Shown piece by piece: positions 47,124-60,822 of a stretch of DNA of 64,000 nt. A program made the translations under genes and the position numbers. The stretch spans positions 127,903 through 191,902 of the forward strand of contig VXCM01000054.1 of the NCBI GenBank assembly GCA_014773175.1, written 5' to 3'. The DNA comes from Lucifuga dentata. Taxonomy: Eukaryota; Chordata; Actinopteri; Ophidiiformes; Bythitidae. The notes below the pieces were generated by a model that was given only the letters and a program-made list of their open reading frames with translations, ran no database searches and was not told the DNA's origin. How positions within the stretch are numbered: position 1 is the stretch's first letter; every line of letters starts with the position of its first letter.

Positions 47124-50100
47124 GTCAAAGTAACTTTATTTAATCGATCCAACATGGAGCCACACAGAAGACAATGTATGTCTTCACCAGAGAGGGCATA
47201 TGAATTCAATTACTTTCTAGAATCAATCATTTACTTTTTCAATTACATTTTGTGGAAAATATTAAATATATTTTTCTTGAATTTCTTCCCTTGCAAATAC
47301 ATTTTCTTTTAAGAAGTATAAAACTGGAAATCTAAAGAGAAATGGCAAAATTGTCATGCCAAAATATTTCATCCCATCCAACAACTTTTTTTTTCTGTTT
47401 AGCATTTAAATGGTAATTAAATCAAATTAAATGAAAAGCAAAATTAGACTCCAGAAGGTGAGAGAAGGCATGATAGTTGATGGTTATGCACACCAGTTCT
47501 AGCATCTTCCGAATATCGTCTGTGAAATAACTAACTAAGCAAACAGACAAATATTCTGCACATAACAACCATAGCTGCACTATCCAGTTATAGTTAAAAG
47601 CAATCAAGAAGTAAGATTTCCTTACATTGTCATACTTGTCCATTGCTGTCCAGGGCGTGAAGCGGTGCAGTCCCATCACAGGCTGTGAGGAGTTCTACTA
47701 CCCACCCTGGAAGAGGGCCATGTTCAGATGGTTGGTCAGCCTGCCCATCTGCCTCCTCTGTCTGTGTTTTGTCTTCCTGGCTATGCTGCTCTGTTTGGAA
47801 CTGCAGGTTTGAAACAGATAATACTGCTTGGATTTTAGGTGTTTTTATAGAGCTTTACCTTTCTTTTTTCCTTCAAGAGCTTGGGCTGGGACTATGAAGC
47901 CCTTTGAGACACCTTATGTGATACTGAGCTATACAAATAAATTGGACTTGACTTGCAAATGGGAATGCATACCTACTGTATGTATATCACTTATGAAGGT
48001 TTAAAATCGGAAAAGTAATGATAACATAAGAATTTGCTGCCACTCATTAGTAAATATGAAACGTTATCTTGCCTGTAGTACTAATAGGGACAGAAATTGT
48101 AGCATCTCAGTAATTATATGCCAGAAAGTTCATAATTATTCTCGTCCGACTCATCACATTCACAAACAGGTTACACAGTGTGAATTCACATTATGAGTCA
48201 CTGAAAAGGATTCATGCACACAGTCATGCAAAGGGCTAAATGTCTAGCTTTGGAATATTAGAACGCATAAAGGAACAAATTCTGTTTATTAAAAATATTT
48301 GTCACCTTGCAGGAAGTGGTCATGGAGATTCAGGAGCTCCCTAGTATCACAAGATTCATTCCTAAGATACTTCTGGCCGTTACTGTCACCGTATGTGATG
48401 AAGTGTACAAGAAGATTGCATACTGGCTCAACGACATGGGTAAGAGACAATAAACATTCTTATAATGATAGCTTGAAGTAATGTGTTTCTGACATATGAT
48501 ATAAAGCACTGGTTCTCAAATTGTGGTACAAGTAACATATGAGTAACACTGGTGGTACTTGAAATGGCCCCTATGCCAGATGGCTCTGGAAATGTTTGCA
48601 GTTAAAATCTATGGAAATTCAAATAAATTGGGGTTATTAAGAAATAATTTAATGGTTTGATTATTCTCTTTTAATTAAGAATAAGATTTTTTTTTTAATT
48701 GGATCTTTGGCTATGATTGAAATGTGGGCAAGGTGATGTCTTATCTTAGTAAGTAGTTACTAAGTAGTTACTAACCATGAGTACATTGTATTTCCACCTG
48801 GGTTCTGGTGTAGAAAGCTTTTAACTTCCTGTCCTTATGGATTTTGCTGACATTTTAACAAATGTCTGTTATTGGAGATTTTGCAAAGCAAGCAACAAAA
48901 TGTAGTCTTTTTACCATCGTTCATCTGCACACTGAGTAATGTTACATGATACTGTTTGCTTCTTCCAGAGAACTACAGACTTCAGAGTGCCTATGAGAAT
49001 AATCTCATCATCAAGATGGTTTTTGTAAGTCCGACTTTGTCTTCTGTTTAATGCTGAATGAGACAAATCTTTTGACTTTTTGTAATGTTTCCTCTCTGTT
49101 TTACAGTTTGAATTCATCAATTCTTACCTTAGCCTTTTCTATATTGGGTTCTACCTCAAGGACATGGAGCGACTGAAGGAGGTAACAACCATCAGGAAAA
49201 TCACAAAGATTATGACAGATTATGCTGAGAAGTCTTGTTTGTTTTGCCTTGTTTTCAGTTATTTCTGAAAGGGGGGGGTGATAGTAAATCAAGCCTGGCT
49301 AGCTCAGTCGGTAGAGCATGAGACTCTTAATCTCAGGGTTGTGAGTTCGAGCCCCCTATTGTGCGGCAGCATTTTGGAGAAGGAGTTTCTGAGAACAGCT
49401 CAGCAGTTACAGAAATGTGACCATATGAAGAAAATACAGTGAGTTGCCAGTTCAGCTGATTGTACCTTCCAACAAATCACATCATGTGACTGCAGTCTAT
49501 CAGGCAGACCAGCATTTCTAGTATTACTCAGAACATTAACACATGTTAAAACTTTGATTATACTCAGATTAAGGAGCCTAGATGTGCATATTTGAGCCCA
49601 ATCAATACCTGTGTACAAGTTACATCACTGCCAACCATTTTCCAAAAGACACTACTGGAGCGGAACATTTTACATTTGTTTTACTGCCATTGCTTTCATT
49701 TCATTCCAGAATGCTGTAAAGATCAACTTGTAGAGATTTAAAATGTGGTGGAGAGAGGTAATCCATCATTGGGAACCAAATGTCCCAAATGAACCAAAAG
49801 TTGCTTAATTATCTGGTGCAACATGGAGCTGCATGGATGAAAATGTGCATCTCCGCCAGAGAATATAGTCCCAGGAGAAGACGGCTTTTAATGAGAAATT
49901 TAAAATGACCATGCCATCCACACTCAGACGTACAGTATGTGTACTGTATATGGTTAGTATTATTGGGCACAAAAGAATAACCGGTATGATCTGGTAGGGC
50001 ACTAAGCTGTGTGAATTTATACCTGCTGAATGTGAATTTCTGTAATTGGCATGTAGTCAAGAACTGCATTTGTACAATATTTACTTTTTTTTCCTTAATA

Positions 50101-53100
50101 TTTTTGTAAATGTACAGGTGTTTTATTTTCTCTTTTCATTTTCCTCCTTTTGGCCCAGTAACAGACTTTCTCTCTCCTCACAGATGCTAGCGACGTTACT
50201 GATCTTTCGGCAGTTTCTACAGAATATCAAAGAGGTTCTCCAGCCGTATCNCTAGCGACGTTACTGATCTTTCGGCAGTTTCTACAGAATATCAAAGAGG
50301 TTCTCCAGCCGTATCTGTATGAGCAAAACAAGCTAGGCGTCTTCACCCCCAAGGTGCTGTGGGAACTACTCCAAGCCATCATGCTCAAATATGGCCGTCT
50401 GGCTTTAGGAAAGGCCCAGGCTTCAATGATGGCCTATTCCTTCCTGGGGCCCAAGGGTCACACTGCTAATGGTAACTCAGAGCCAAAGAAAAGAGGGGAT
50501 CTGAAGGCTGGATTCAGGCTGACAGAGGAAGAGTGGGACATGAATGACAGCATGCTGAAGCATCGCAAAGTAAGCTTCACAGAAAAGGTGGACTACCAGG
50601 ACGTTGCCACGGAAACGCAGGCAGTGGATGACAGCCTCCTTGAGGACAGTCCCACACTGGTGGAGGAAGGGATGGATCCATCCAGCATATTTGACAGCTG
50701 TGATGAGGACAGTGACTGTGAGGCGTCGACTCAAGTATGTAACTCAAAGAGAGTTCCTTGACAAAAATCATTAAAATTAACTTTTTTGCAGTTTGACAAA
50801 GTACCTGGTCTACAGAAATTATCCCTAACCTGAAGCCAATTTTTACAGGAGACCAAGGAAAATGCCACTATGTCCTCTCCGACAGAACGTGACTCTGTCT
50901 GTTACAGAAGAAAGAGTGGAGGTGAAGGGAAAGAAGAAAAGAAATCATGGATTGATCCACCAGAAGAACCAAAAACTGTCACTCTGACTCAGGCTGAGAT
51001 TGAGAGCTGCATGCAGACATATGAGGTGTGACTCTTTTCTCTTGAAAAGCCAAAGGCAACATTTTATTTTACAGATGACAGTGCTTAAATTACATAAAAT
51101 ATACAGTATCATTGTTCAGTTCCCTTCAAACAGTCTGTCTATGAAAAAAATTTGATGATATTTCACACTGACAGGACACGCTTCAGGACTACCAGGAAAT
51201 GTTCATTCAGTTTGGCTATGTGGTGCTCTTCTCCTCTGCGTTCCCTCTGGCAGCCATGTGTGCTCTCATCAACAATATCATTGAGATCCGCAGTGATGCT
51301 CTGAAGCTCTGCACCGGCCTGCAGAGGCCTTTCGGACAGCGAGTGGAGAGCATCGGACAATGGCAGGTCAGTGTGTTTTGGTCTGGAAATAGAGCAGCCA
51401 TACTGCACTCTTCATGATGAGATGTCTGACTTCTCTCGCACTTTCCCTGTGTCATTCAACTACAGACTGCAATGGAGGCCATGGGTCTGATAGCCATCAT
51501 AGTTAACTGTTACCTGATTGGTCAGTGTGGTCAGCTGCAGCGCCTGTTCCCCTGGTTGAGTCCTGAGATGACGATAATCTCCATCGTCTTACTGGAGGTA
51601 TGCATTGCCATTCATGTAGATTATGAATGGTAAATACAGTATTATATTGTGGCAAAAAACTCTTTTTTCTCTGGATGTAGTTTTATTTACAAAATTGTTG
51701 CTGCTTTGACAGTAACACTATACATACTGCATGCACCTGGTCTGCTATGATTTGTCATGTGGTTTTGTTACACCTTCGAAATCATATTTTCAGCTCAGGT
51801 TCATGTTGATAAGCTTCCTTAATGAACTCAAAACCTCAGAAGAGCTTGTGATATGTGTATTGTATGGAAGTTTTAGACTATAAAAAGATACAGAAGAGAA
51901 TGTGGTTGTTCGTGCCTTGATGTAACTGTCTGTTGAGTCTCTCCCTTTGTGGTCTCGGTGGTTTACAGCACTTTGCAATCCTCCTAAAGTACATCATCCA
52001 TGTTGCCATCCCTGATATCCCTGGCTGGGTAGCAGAGGAGATGGCCAAGCTAGAGTACCGACGAAGGGAAGCTTTCAAGGTATAGTTCTATCATAGCTTG
52101 AAAGACCTTCGGCCAACAAATACTTGAACGCTTGCAGCTGGATGCTTCTTGGAGCAATTTTTATATCATTTCTATGTATCCCTTTGTGTTCCTTGGTCTC
52201 TTTGTCTGAAATGTCCAAAAACTTGTATACTTGTATCATAAATCAAAATAAATTTTGATGTGGACTTCTTTATGATGAAGATACAAAAGCACAATCATGA
52301 TGGTGCATGACAAAGCATATAAACAAAACCCAAAGAACTTCTTTGTGTACTACAGTAACTGCTAGATGTACAGTAAATTCTCCAAGAGTGTGGATGAAAA
52401 ATGAGAAGAACACAAAATGTTGATTCATGCTACGTTAACACATAGCCGGGTTATTGCCTGATTCTGATTTTTGTTCACGTTGGATATGCATTGTGATTAT
52501 ATATAAACAGCAAATAAGCACATGGAATCTTATATTCTAAGATCCAATTTGGAACCTGATTCATGTGTGTATAAATTGGATATGCACTGCCAGTATATCT
52601 GTATCTGCCAATGTGACTGTTATTAACACATCATCGCAATTTCCTTCTAGCTGGCATAAATGTGACACTCGCTTTGTTTGTATATATGAATACCAGCAAT
52701 CCTGCAACAATCTAATCCTTCTTGTTCATCTTAAAATACAGTATAAGTCATTGCAGACCTTTAAAGACACTTTGCAAAGCAATAGCTAGTACAATTTTTT
52801 TCTGTCTTATTTTCATCCATTGCAGAGTTTTGTTTACCTTGTGTTGGAAATCAAACCTTCGTTTGCACATATAGGATGTTCTAGGGCTTAACTGTGTAAA
52901 TACAGGTACCAGATAGGGGCTGCTTAAAAAAAAAAGATCCTCAAAAAATCAGATATCATCCAAAAATTGGATGTAGACATCAACCTGTATTGTAAATGTT
53001 GTCTTAGTTTTAGCACATACTCTGATTTAGAGATAACGTTCATTGGTCACACTCTGAAATGGGCAGGCTGCACACACAAACATTTCTCTACTGCCAAACA

Positions 53101-53839
53101 TCTGGTCATGTACTCTTATCCTCATTTCTTCTGTTTCTTTAACTGCTTTGTCTTTTACTGTCTATATCTTCATGTTTTCTCACCTGTTTAGAGGCATGAG
53201 CAGCAGGCTCAGCAGCACTTCCAACAGCAACTCAGGCGCCGTCGTGAAGAGGAGGAGCTACAGCGTCAGGCTGAACTGCAGGCTGAAACTCGTCAGGAGA
53301 GCAAGGCAGACAACCAGCACCAGCACCACCATGACAAAGCGCCAGGGGGCAAACCAGGGGACAAACCTAAGAGACCCAGCTCTCTGCTGGGCAACAACAA
53401 TGTGATGAAGCTAAAGCAGATCATCCCTCTCCAGGGGAAGTTCTCCTCAGGCACCTCACGCTCCCCAGCTCAGTCGCCAACAGGAAGTGAAGCAAAGCTC
53501 CCTGGATTTCTGAAGTTCCTCAAGTCACCTGAGGTGAAAAAAGAAGCAGCAGTGGCAGCCGGAGTGACCACAGGGTCCACAGTGACCTCCTCTGCTGCTT
53601 CTGGTTGCCAGGAGAGGTCACAATCACCCAACAGGACTTTCAGTCCTGGGAAATTATTCAGTTTCAGCAAGTCTGAGGGCACTGTGGTGTGTGCAAATGG
53701 AACACAGCCACCCAGCCAGGCTTCTAATGCTCAACCCAACAGAGCTGACTCAAACCCAACCCCAGAGGAACTCCCCTCAAATGAGTCAGATAAAAGAGAA
53801 ACAAGACAATCCAATGACTTAGAAAACTCAAAGAGTTAA
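36996..53839 (+). CDS. ano8: Anoctamin-8 (TMEM16 family)
   Basis: A ten-pass anoctamin; ANO8 is described as a tether at ER-plasma membrane contacts. Coding exons: 36996-37179, 40082-40192, 41968-42100, 42893-43031, 43645-43741, 43970-44086, 45178-45305, 45623-45784, 47654-47806, 48313-48439, 48969-49024, 49107-49181, 50184-50734, 50849-51025, 51175-51366, 51466-51597, 51969-52079, 53192-53839. All phases fit, giving 1075 residues once the gap copy in exon 13 is removed; 18 coding exons agree with my recollection of human ANO8. Exon 1 is Ser/Asp-rich; exons 2-6 hold the cytoplasmic domain (SRKSWLKMVPTENCDILMTF); exons 7-12 and 15-17 carry membrane segments such as FYANSMLYPAVIGFLLWI; exons 13-14 an acidic cytoplasmic insert; exon 18 an Arg/Gln-rich helix and Ser/Pro-rich tail. 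The 65-base duplication at 50187-50315 would shift the frame and is an artefact. Confidence 0.93.
37265..37292 (+). repeat. Poly-A tract
   Basis: Uninterrupted run of about 27 A in ano8 intron 1. Confidence 0.85.
41306..41837 (-). mobile_element. GGACCATACC element, full-length, minus orientation
   Basis: Both termini are intact (aaaggaccataccagcc ... ggatggtatggtccttt). The interior is the reverse complement of the 18323 and 23763 copies (ccttccagaccaccatt, gattttaaggtgggtgtatc type blocks). It lies in ano8 intron 2, just upstream of exon 3. Confidence 0.8.
42135..42182 (+). repeat. (TG)n followed by poly-T
   Basis: About 17 tg units, an N at 42170, then T12, directly after the exon 3 donor of ano8. 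Confidence 0.8.
43161..43556 (+). mobile_element. GGACCATACC element, right end lost
   Basis: The left terminus gaaggaccatacagtgattt, the middle gggactatattt..ggcagagaca block and the ctacaagttgatttcaatag block are present. The right terminal repeat is missing. In ano8 intron 4, close to exon 5. Confidence 0.65.
44178..45063. mobile_element. TTAAAGGGGAC inverted-repeat element
   Basis: Starts ttaaaggggacatattgtgc and ends atacgtcccctttaa; the ends are inverted (TTAAAGGGGACRTATT). About 886 bases without a transposase frame, in ano8 intron 6. TTAA at both ends could be a target duplication, which would suit a piggyBac-like mover, but this is inference. Confidence 0.65.
46291..46427 (+). tRNA. 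tRNA-Lys (anticodon CTT), split by a gap duplication
   Basis: The locus reads as one 73-base tRNA interrupted by a duplicated 64-base segment around an N at 46362; collapsing the copies restores the gene. The D-arm A box TAGCTCAGTCGG, anticodon loop ACTCTTAAT with CTT, and T-arm GGTTCGAGCCC are canonical. The acceptor stem pairs with one G-T wobble more than the usual gene. T4 at 46434-46437 is a Pol III terminator. It lies in sense orientation in ano8 intron 8. Confidence 0.85.
46843..47200 (-). mobile_element. GGACCATACC element, minus orientation, truncated
   Basis: Starts ttaaaggacaacactgccga, tgcatgtttgagcccaat, followed by cttccagattgccactgg and acatggagccacacagaag. Poly-T has expanded inside at 47097-47123. 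The far end is missing. Confidence 0.6.
47877..47955 (+). mobile_element. LINE 3' tail fragment
   Basis: ctatgaagccctttgagaca ... gatactgagctatacaaata followed by ttggacttgacttg is the typical 3' tail of L2-like LINEs in fish, ending in a short tandem ttgac/ttgga repeat. Only the tail is present. Confidence 0.5.
48511..48580. mobile_element. Decayed hAT-like fragment
   Basis: ctggttctcaaattgtggta and tggtggtacttgaaatgg resemble the start of a hAT repeat common in fish. Only this part is recognised. Confidence 0.35.
49293..49365 (+). pseudogene. tRNA-Lys(CTT) pseudogene
   Basis: 73 bases matching the tRNA at 46291, with intact D and anticodon arms. The T stem has mismatches (GTGAG against CCCCT), the acceptor stem has two mismatches, and the B box begins A instead of G. 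Flanks on both sides also resemble those of the first copy (tctgaaagg upstream; ggcagcattttggaga downstream), so the whole segment was duplicated. In ano8 intron 12. Confidence 0.75.
49578..49995 (-). mobile_element. GGACCATACC element, degraded copy
   Basis: tgcatatttgagcccaatca, cactactggagcgg, aacatggagctgcatgg and atatagtcccaggagaag blocks follow the family order. The terminal ends are poorly kept. In ano8 intron 12. Confidence 0.6.
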
Positions 53840-54473
53840 TAAATGTTCAACGATACCAATGTAATATTAACATGAAGTGTAATGTAACATCAACATTCTG
53901 AGGCAATTAAGCACCGGTACTGTAGGAGATCCCATGTTAGTCACAAGGTCAGACTTGCTCCTAAAGTAACCTACTCCACAGAAAGCATTATACTGTATCT
54001 ATTAACATTTGATTATAAAGCTTCCATGTAAAAATGTACAGTCAGTGTAACTTCTTGACGCAGCTTGAGTAACCTTTCATTAAGGGTAAAATACTGCATG
54101 ACTGCCTGGTTTTCAATAACACCAAAACAAATAATGTTGTGAAGGATGTTTTTTTTTTTTTTTTTTTTNTTTTTTTTTTTTTTTTTTTGGAAACAAGGAT
54201 CTGATCATCAATGAGCCCTTTTGTCCTAGAATGTGATCAGCAGTTTCCCATTCCAGGTTTGTTTCTCATTTTTCCGCCTGTCTTGAATGCATGTTGCTTC
54301 ACATGCATGCATGACATGTTCATATCTTTTCAGTTGAGCACTTTCAGAGCCATTCTTCTGCAATAGGTCAGATTACATTCACTGTGACCATGAAAAATAT
54401 TCTATTTTTCTTAACTTTGATTTTCTATGAATTATTTTATTACATAAATTAGTGAATGTACTACTATGATGCA

Positions 54474-54479
54474 AATAAA
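54474..54479 (+). promoter_or_regulatory. Probable polyadenylation signal of ano8
   Basis: AATAAA about 635 bases after the ano8 stop codon. Confidence 0.4.
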
Positions 54480-54978
54480 TCTCACTTGAATAATCATCCA
54501 TCATAAGACAATGAGTCTTGTGACAGATAAACTCAATTTAAAAGGAAAATTATTATTCAATCAGAATAAGAAATGACAGTCCTTTAAAGATGATCTTTCC
54601 TATAAGATCATTTCCATTAAATTTCTTATGTTACAGTAGACACCTAGAATCAGTGTTAGAGAAAAAAAGGAGTAGATTTTCTTCATTTCAGAGAGAAAAT
54701 GTTACTTTTATTTTTTAGTAATGTATGTTATTGTATAATCAAGACAAAAACAGGGTTGGAAATTGACATTACATTTATATAGCAAACTCAAAACATGTAA
54801 TCACACTCTCAAAATCAAACTTATCTGTAAAGTGTGTAAACAAGGAAGAATCTTCACACTGCAAAGTATCTCCCAAGGTGTATAAATATAAGAACTGCAT
54901 GTATCCTAGTCTGATGAAGAACATAAAGACGTCTACTTTGTCTTAGCTAACTTAAACAGCAAGACTGAATACAAACTC

Positions 54979-55589
54979 AGGGCGTTTTCAGACCTGTTTG
55001 CTCTGGTTCGAACCAGAGACTAAATTTACAATGGTTTGTTTCACACATGAAAAAAAAAAATCAAATCAACCCAAAATATATGACAAAAGTCATATGACAA
55101 AAGTCATATGACAACACTTGCTCTGCTCATTGGTCAGAAGTATCTGGGGGCGGAAGTAAAAAATTCAAACGTGGGACAAAGACAGATGAAGTCGTGTTAA
55201 GTAAGTTTCATATGTTAGGCTATTTTTATGTCAAATCGAAGGTGTAGGTTAATTGTGGTAAAGTTTGTTTAATGCTCCACGTGGTTAATGATCTAAGTAA
55301 ACGTCTTAAGTAGCTGATATCTGGGGAGGGTCTAACTTAAAACAGACTTTACAGCAGGGAAGAGTTCACTACATTCAACTCTCTCAACCCTAGATCGATA
55401 GATTGCCTTGGAATTGTTTAGGAACTAGTGCAGATTATGTTCTCACCACAAACAAACCGTTCCACATTTCTACTGGAAACTGGAAATATTTTGGTGCAGA
55501 CCCGAGTTTGATTGCTGTGTTCACTTATGCCCAAATAAACCGAACTTGAGGAACAATCGCTCAACAAGAACTAGGTGTGAAAACGCCCT
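54979..55589. mobile_element. AGGGCGTTTTC inverted-repeat element
   Basis: Starts agggcgttttcagacctg and ends ctaggtgtgaaaacgccct; the ends are inverted with one mismatch in the first 16 bases. About 611 bases, no transposase frame; family not identified. Confidence 0.65.
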
Positions 55590-55847
55590 TTATATAGACC
55601 AAAGAACAGAAGTCTGTAACATATGTACAATCAAAAAAAAAAAAAAAAAAANAAAAAAAAAAAAAAAAAAGATTTTACTTAATGAAAATGTGGTAAACAG
55701 TGAAGTGATAAGTATATGAGGCAGATTTAAACTTTTTTTCTATAAGTGCAAGACTTCTGGCCTCAACAAATAAAGTTAAATGTTTTTGTCATATCTGACC
55801 AAACTCTCCATCCCTCTAACATAAAATATAGGCTTCAAGAACAATTA

Positions 55848-56045
55848 CAGTGGTTCTCAATCCTGCTCCTGGGGATCCACAGAATTGACTAGCTAAATCA
55901 GGTGCATTCACTTAAGAGTTGGTGCCTCCCAGATTTATTTTGGCTAAGCACATCTGATTTGGCTAATCAGGTATAGGTAGAGCAAGAAGAGATGGGAAAT
56001 ATACAGTGCTAGTGGGTACCTAGGAGCAGAATTGAGAACCACCAG
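55848..56045. mobile_element. hAT-type MITE (CAGTGGTTCTCAA)
   Basis: Begins cagtggttctcaatcctgct and ends agcagaattgagaaccacca, inverted repeats of the same family as the copy at 29587. About 198 bases. I do not see a clean 8-base target duplication. Confidence 0.65.
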
Positions 56046-57948
56046 GGTAAACAAAGGGAAATTACAATTTGGTTTAACTTGAGGAAGACAAAATCGGAGT
56101 TCTTGTCTCGCTACCTGATACTGTGTCAGAACAAGCACACTATACACACTGTACAAATATACAACTTTTGTGGAAGACTATGGGTGTACTTAACAGAATT
56201 TACAAGTAGCAGCAAAGACAGATTGTGTTTATTTGGTCCTGCTGTCAACCTTGTAATTACAAGCAAACTTGTTCTCCCTATTAGTGAAATAATAAATCAT
56301 TTTAATCAAATGTGAACGACACATTTGTAACAAGGGCTGACAACAGTCCTTAAAAGTAACCTAGATTAGTACAGCCAAAGTCATATGTTACAGTATGTGC
56401 CTCACAAAGATACAAGAACTGCTTACAAACAGGTGCAGTCAAAGTGCTGAGCATCAAACTTAGAATATGGTGGGAAAAAATCTACAGGTCGCACTGTACA
56501 AAGAATCTGCATCCTCTGGTATGACTGTATTGGCCTGAATGTGTCCTTATATGAAAGACAAAACAAACAAACAAAAAAAAAAAAAATNAAAAAAAAAAAA
56601 AATCAAAAATGGTATTTTTTTTCACCTGACACAACAGCATAAACTAAGGAAGTGCTAAGATAAGGTGAAAACACACTCAAGTGCATTTAAGGCAATAAGA
56701 GATTTTAACATTTTGTTCAGCACTTGTTTTTAACACAACATAGTCCGTAACAAAAACCTGAATAACTAATTCACTCTTAGCAGCTAATAGATTTGAGCCC
56801 AACCAGTATCTCACTATACTGATAATATCGACCAATATTTGCATATCAGATAAATCATTTTTGATGGATATTAGCAAATGTGCCAAAAGAAACTGCAGTA
56901 CATGAATATTTTACAGGCTGTTTTTTGATGGATATTTAACTCACTTTTTCTTATTTTAAGTCAAATCTGTTATATTTGTTTGATGGAAAATATTTAATGA
57001 TTCAATATCAGGTGAATTTGATTGATATTTTTTACTATTACTGTCATCTTTGATAATAAACCTGATCACCTATCAATAAAATATCCTGTCCTGGTGTTGC
57101 AGTTGTCACTCTTTAATAATGAAATTTAAGGGATCCTTGGAAAAATTGTTATGATCTGTTTATGTTTAAAAAAAAACCAACAACAACAAAAATCAAAACA
57201 ATACTGGCTGATATTATCAAAATTTTCTTACTCTTAAATATATGTATCAACCCTTAAAAAAACCTGGTTGGGCTGTAAACACAATTCAGTTTTACTTTCA
57301 GTTACTGTAATTACAGTAATCACATATGTGAGATGAAAAATATTTAAGGGCCACTGTGTGTAAAAGGTTATAACATCATTCAAAACTAAAACAAAATCCT
57401 AATGATGTAGGAACAACTAATCAAAGCATGCCACTCTATCACTTCTATAGACTATTAAAACATGCACATTTGAAAGTCCATCTGAATGACTCCAAGTGTG
57501 AACCACCACCCGGCAACATAAGTGCCATTGTTTTCCCTCTGTGAATTTAAAAGAAAAATGTCTGAACCTAAATGAAAACCAGAGGGGTTATGTAATAAAA
57601 ATGAGGATTTAAGTTATTTTCTCAACTGCAAAGAAAAATTAAATACTGTACAAAACAGTAAAAAAAAAAAAAAAAAATGTTTTTATAATAATACTGAGTT
57701 CTTGTTTAAGGAGGAAGTCAGAATTCAAAACCAAACATTAAGACCAAAAGAGCGATTAACTTGTCTGACTTTGGAGTTTGCGTTTTGGCAGCTGTGATCT
57801 GAATTATTATGTGCTTCAATATCAATGTTTAGGTTTACAAACATATATCCTGCATCTGTGTTTGAGAAGACGGTCGAGTGTGTCAGCGTGAGTGCATCAT
57901 GTCTGTCTAGGTCAGTCTTTGCCGGGTGTGAGTCAACAGCACGTCGCT

Positions 57949-59435
<1,487 letters not shown>

Positions 59436-59769
59436 GTCTGTCTGACTTTCCGACTCTTCCCTCACCGTGAGACTGAAAACGGGCAGATGTTAGTTAGCGA
59501 GCTAGCTACTAAACCGTCTTTGCCGTAGCCTTAAAATCAGTTTGTTTACCAATTCGACGGCTGCTTACAGTCACTATTATACATAAACTAAATACGAACT
59601 TGATATAATCACATCACCCTGCCTTAATAAATTGGAAAATGTTATTGCTTTAACGAGAATTACAGCAATACTGTTAGTGAACGATCGTTATTGCTAGTTA
59701 ATAGTTCACTAACTCCATTTTTGTTGTTCGTCCGTGGAGGCGGTACCCTTCTGCAACTTCTGATGTTTC

Positions 59770-59823
59770 ATTGGTTGAAAACTGATCGACGTCTACAGTG
59801 AGGAAAAGCAACGCGCTGATTGG
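59770..59823 (-). promoter_or_regulatory. Paired CCAAT boxes, dda1 promoter candidate
   Basis: ATTGG at 59770-59774 and 59819-59823 reads CCAAT on the dda1 strand, about 335 and 385 bases before its ATG. About 50-base spacing of NF-Y type sites without a TATA box is typical of housekeeping promoters. No start site is proven. Confidence 0.4.
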
Positions 59824-59879
59824 TTAGCTAGCGAGCATGTAACAGACCATCCCCCCAGTAGAAGGCGTGGTTTGTGTCA

Positions 59880-60822
59880 TGAAAACAACCTGTGTTTTCA
59901 AGTGTTTTTGCCATGTGTCCTCCCTGTAATATGAATACGGAATATACCTGTATTGGAATATACCTGTATTCATGTATTTAATTCGGCAATTTCTTCATAA
60001 ACACTAGTTTCCAATGTGAATTTCCCCTTTAAACTGAATTGAACTCACTTCTCAATTCATTTTCTCTTACAATGAAAATTCTTAAAACATTATATTTTAA
60101 TTTGAAAAAAAACTGAATTGCTTCCCTCTCGTGTTATTTTAATATTTAACTCCTGTTTTGATTAATATTTGATTGAAAACTTTGCACTCCTTTTTTAAAT
60201 TGTTTTTAAAATTGATTTTAATAAAGTATGTTCCAAGTCAGCCTCTAAAAACCTAGCAAAAGACAGACAATTTAAGCCTACTTTGTGGCTCCATCTCTTA
60301 TGACACAATACAGAGCACAAGAATGTGAAGACATAAAGAATTAAAGAACCTTATGGATCCACCAAGCCTGCCTTTAAGTTGAAATCAGTAGCAGGTTATA
60401 CAATTTTATTCCTTAACCCAGGTTCTCAGATTGTTATATTCTACATTCTGCTTTAGTACTTTATTCCTTCCAAGAATTGGTGTCTTTTTAAAGAACAACT
60501 TAGATGAAACAGATTTATCTTTTTATTAAAGATACATTATCTCTGAACCTAATTTCAATCTCATCATTTAAAACTAGCAAAGTCCCAAACAACTGACTTA
60601 AACAATGAAGCTTCTTTTCCCTCAAAGTAAATCCAATTTGTTTATGGAAGACTTGTTTCCATTCTCACATCCAGTATCAGTTCAGCAGGAATACTAATTC
60701 CAACTCACATCCAATATCACTAATTAATTTGATATACAAGTTCTTGGCCACTTGTTGAGCACTTTGAGTGTTTCTTGAAAGTTTTATAGGTACAAGAAAC
60801 CATTCTTTTCCAACTGGGACCT
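59880..60822. other. Short spacer between dda1 promoter and mrpl34 3' end
   Basis: AT-rich, no exon seen. A reverse AATAAA (tttatt) at 60522-60527 could end mrpl34 transcripts. Confidence 0.4.

Larger units (their letters stand above)
54480..57948. other. Convergent 3' region between ano8 and dda1
   Basis: AT-rich and without recognisable exons. It contains two inverted-repeat elements (54979 and 55848), a 14-base tandem repeat near 55080-55105 (atatgacaaaagtc) and poly-A gaps at 55652 and 56588. The part nearest 57949 is probably dda1 3' UTR. Confidence 0.45.
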
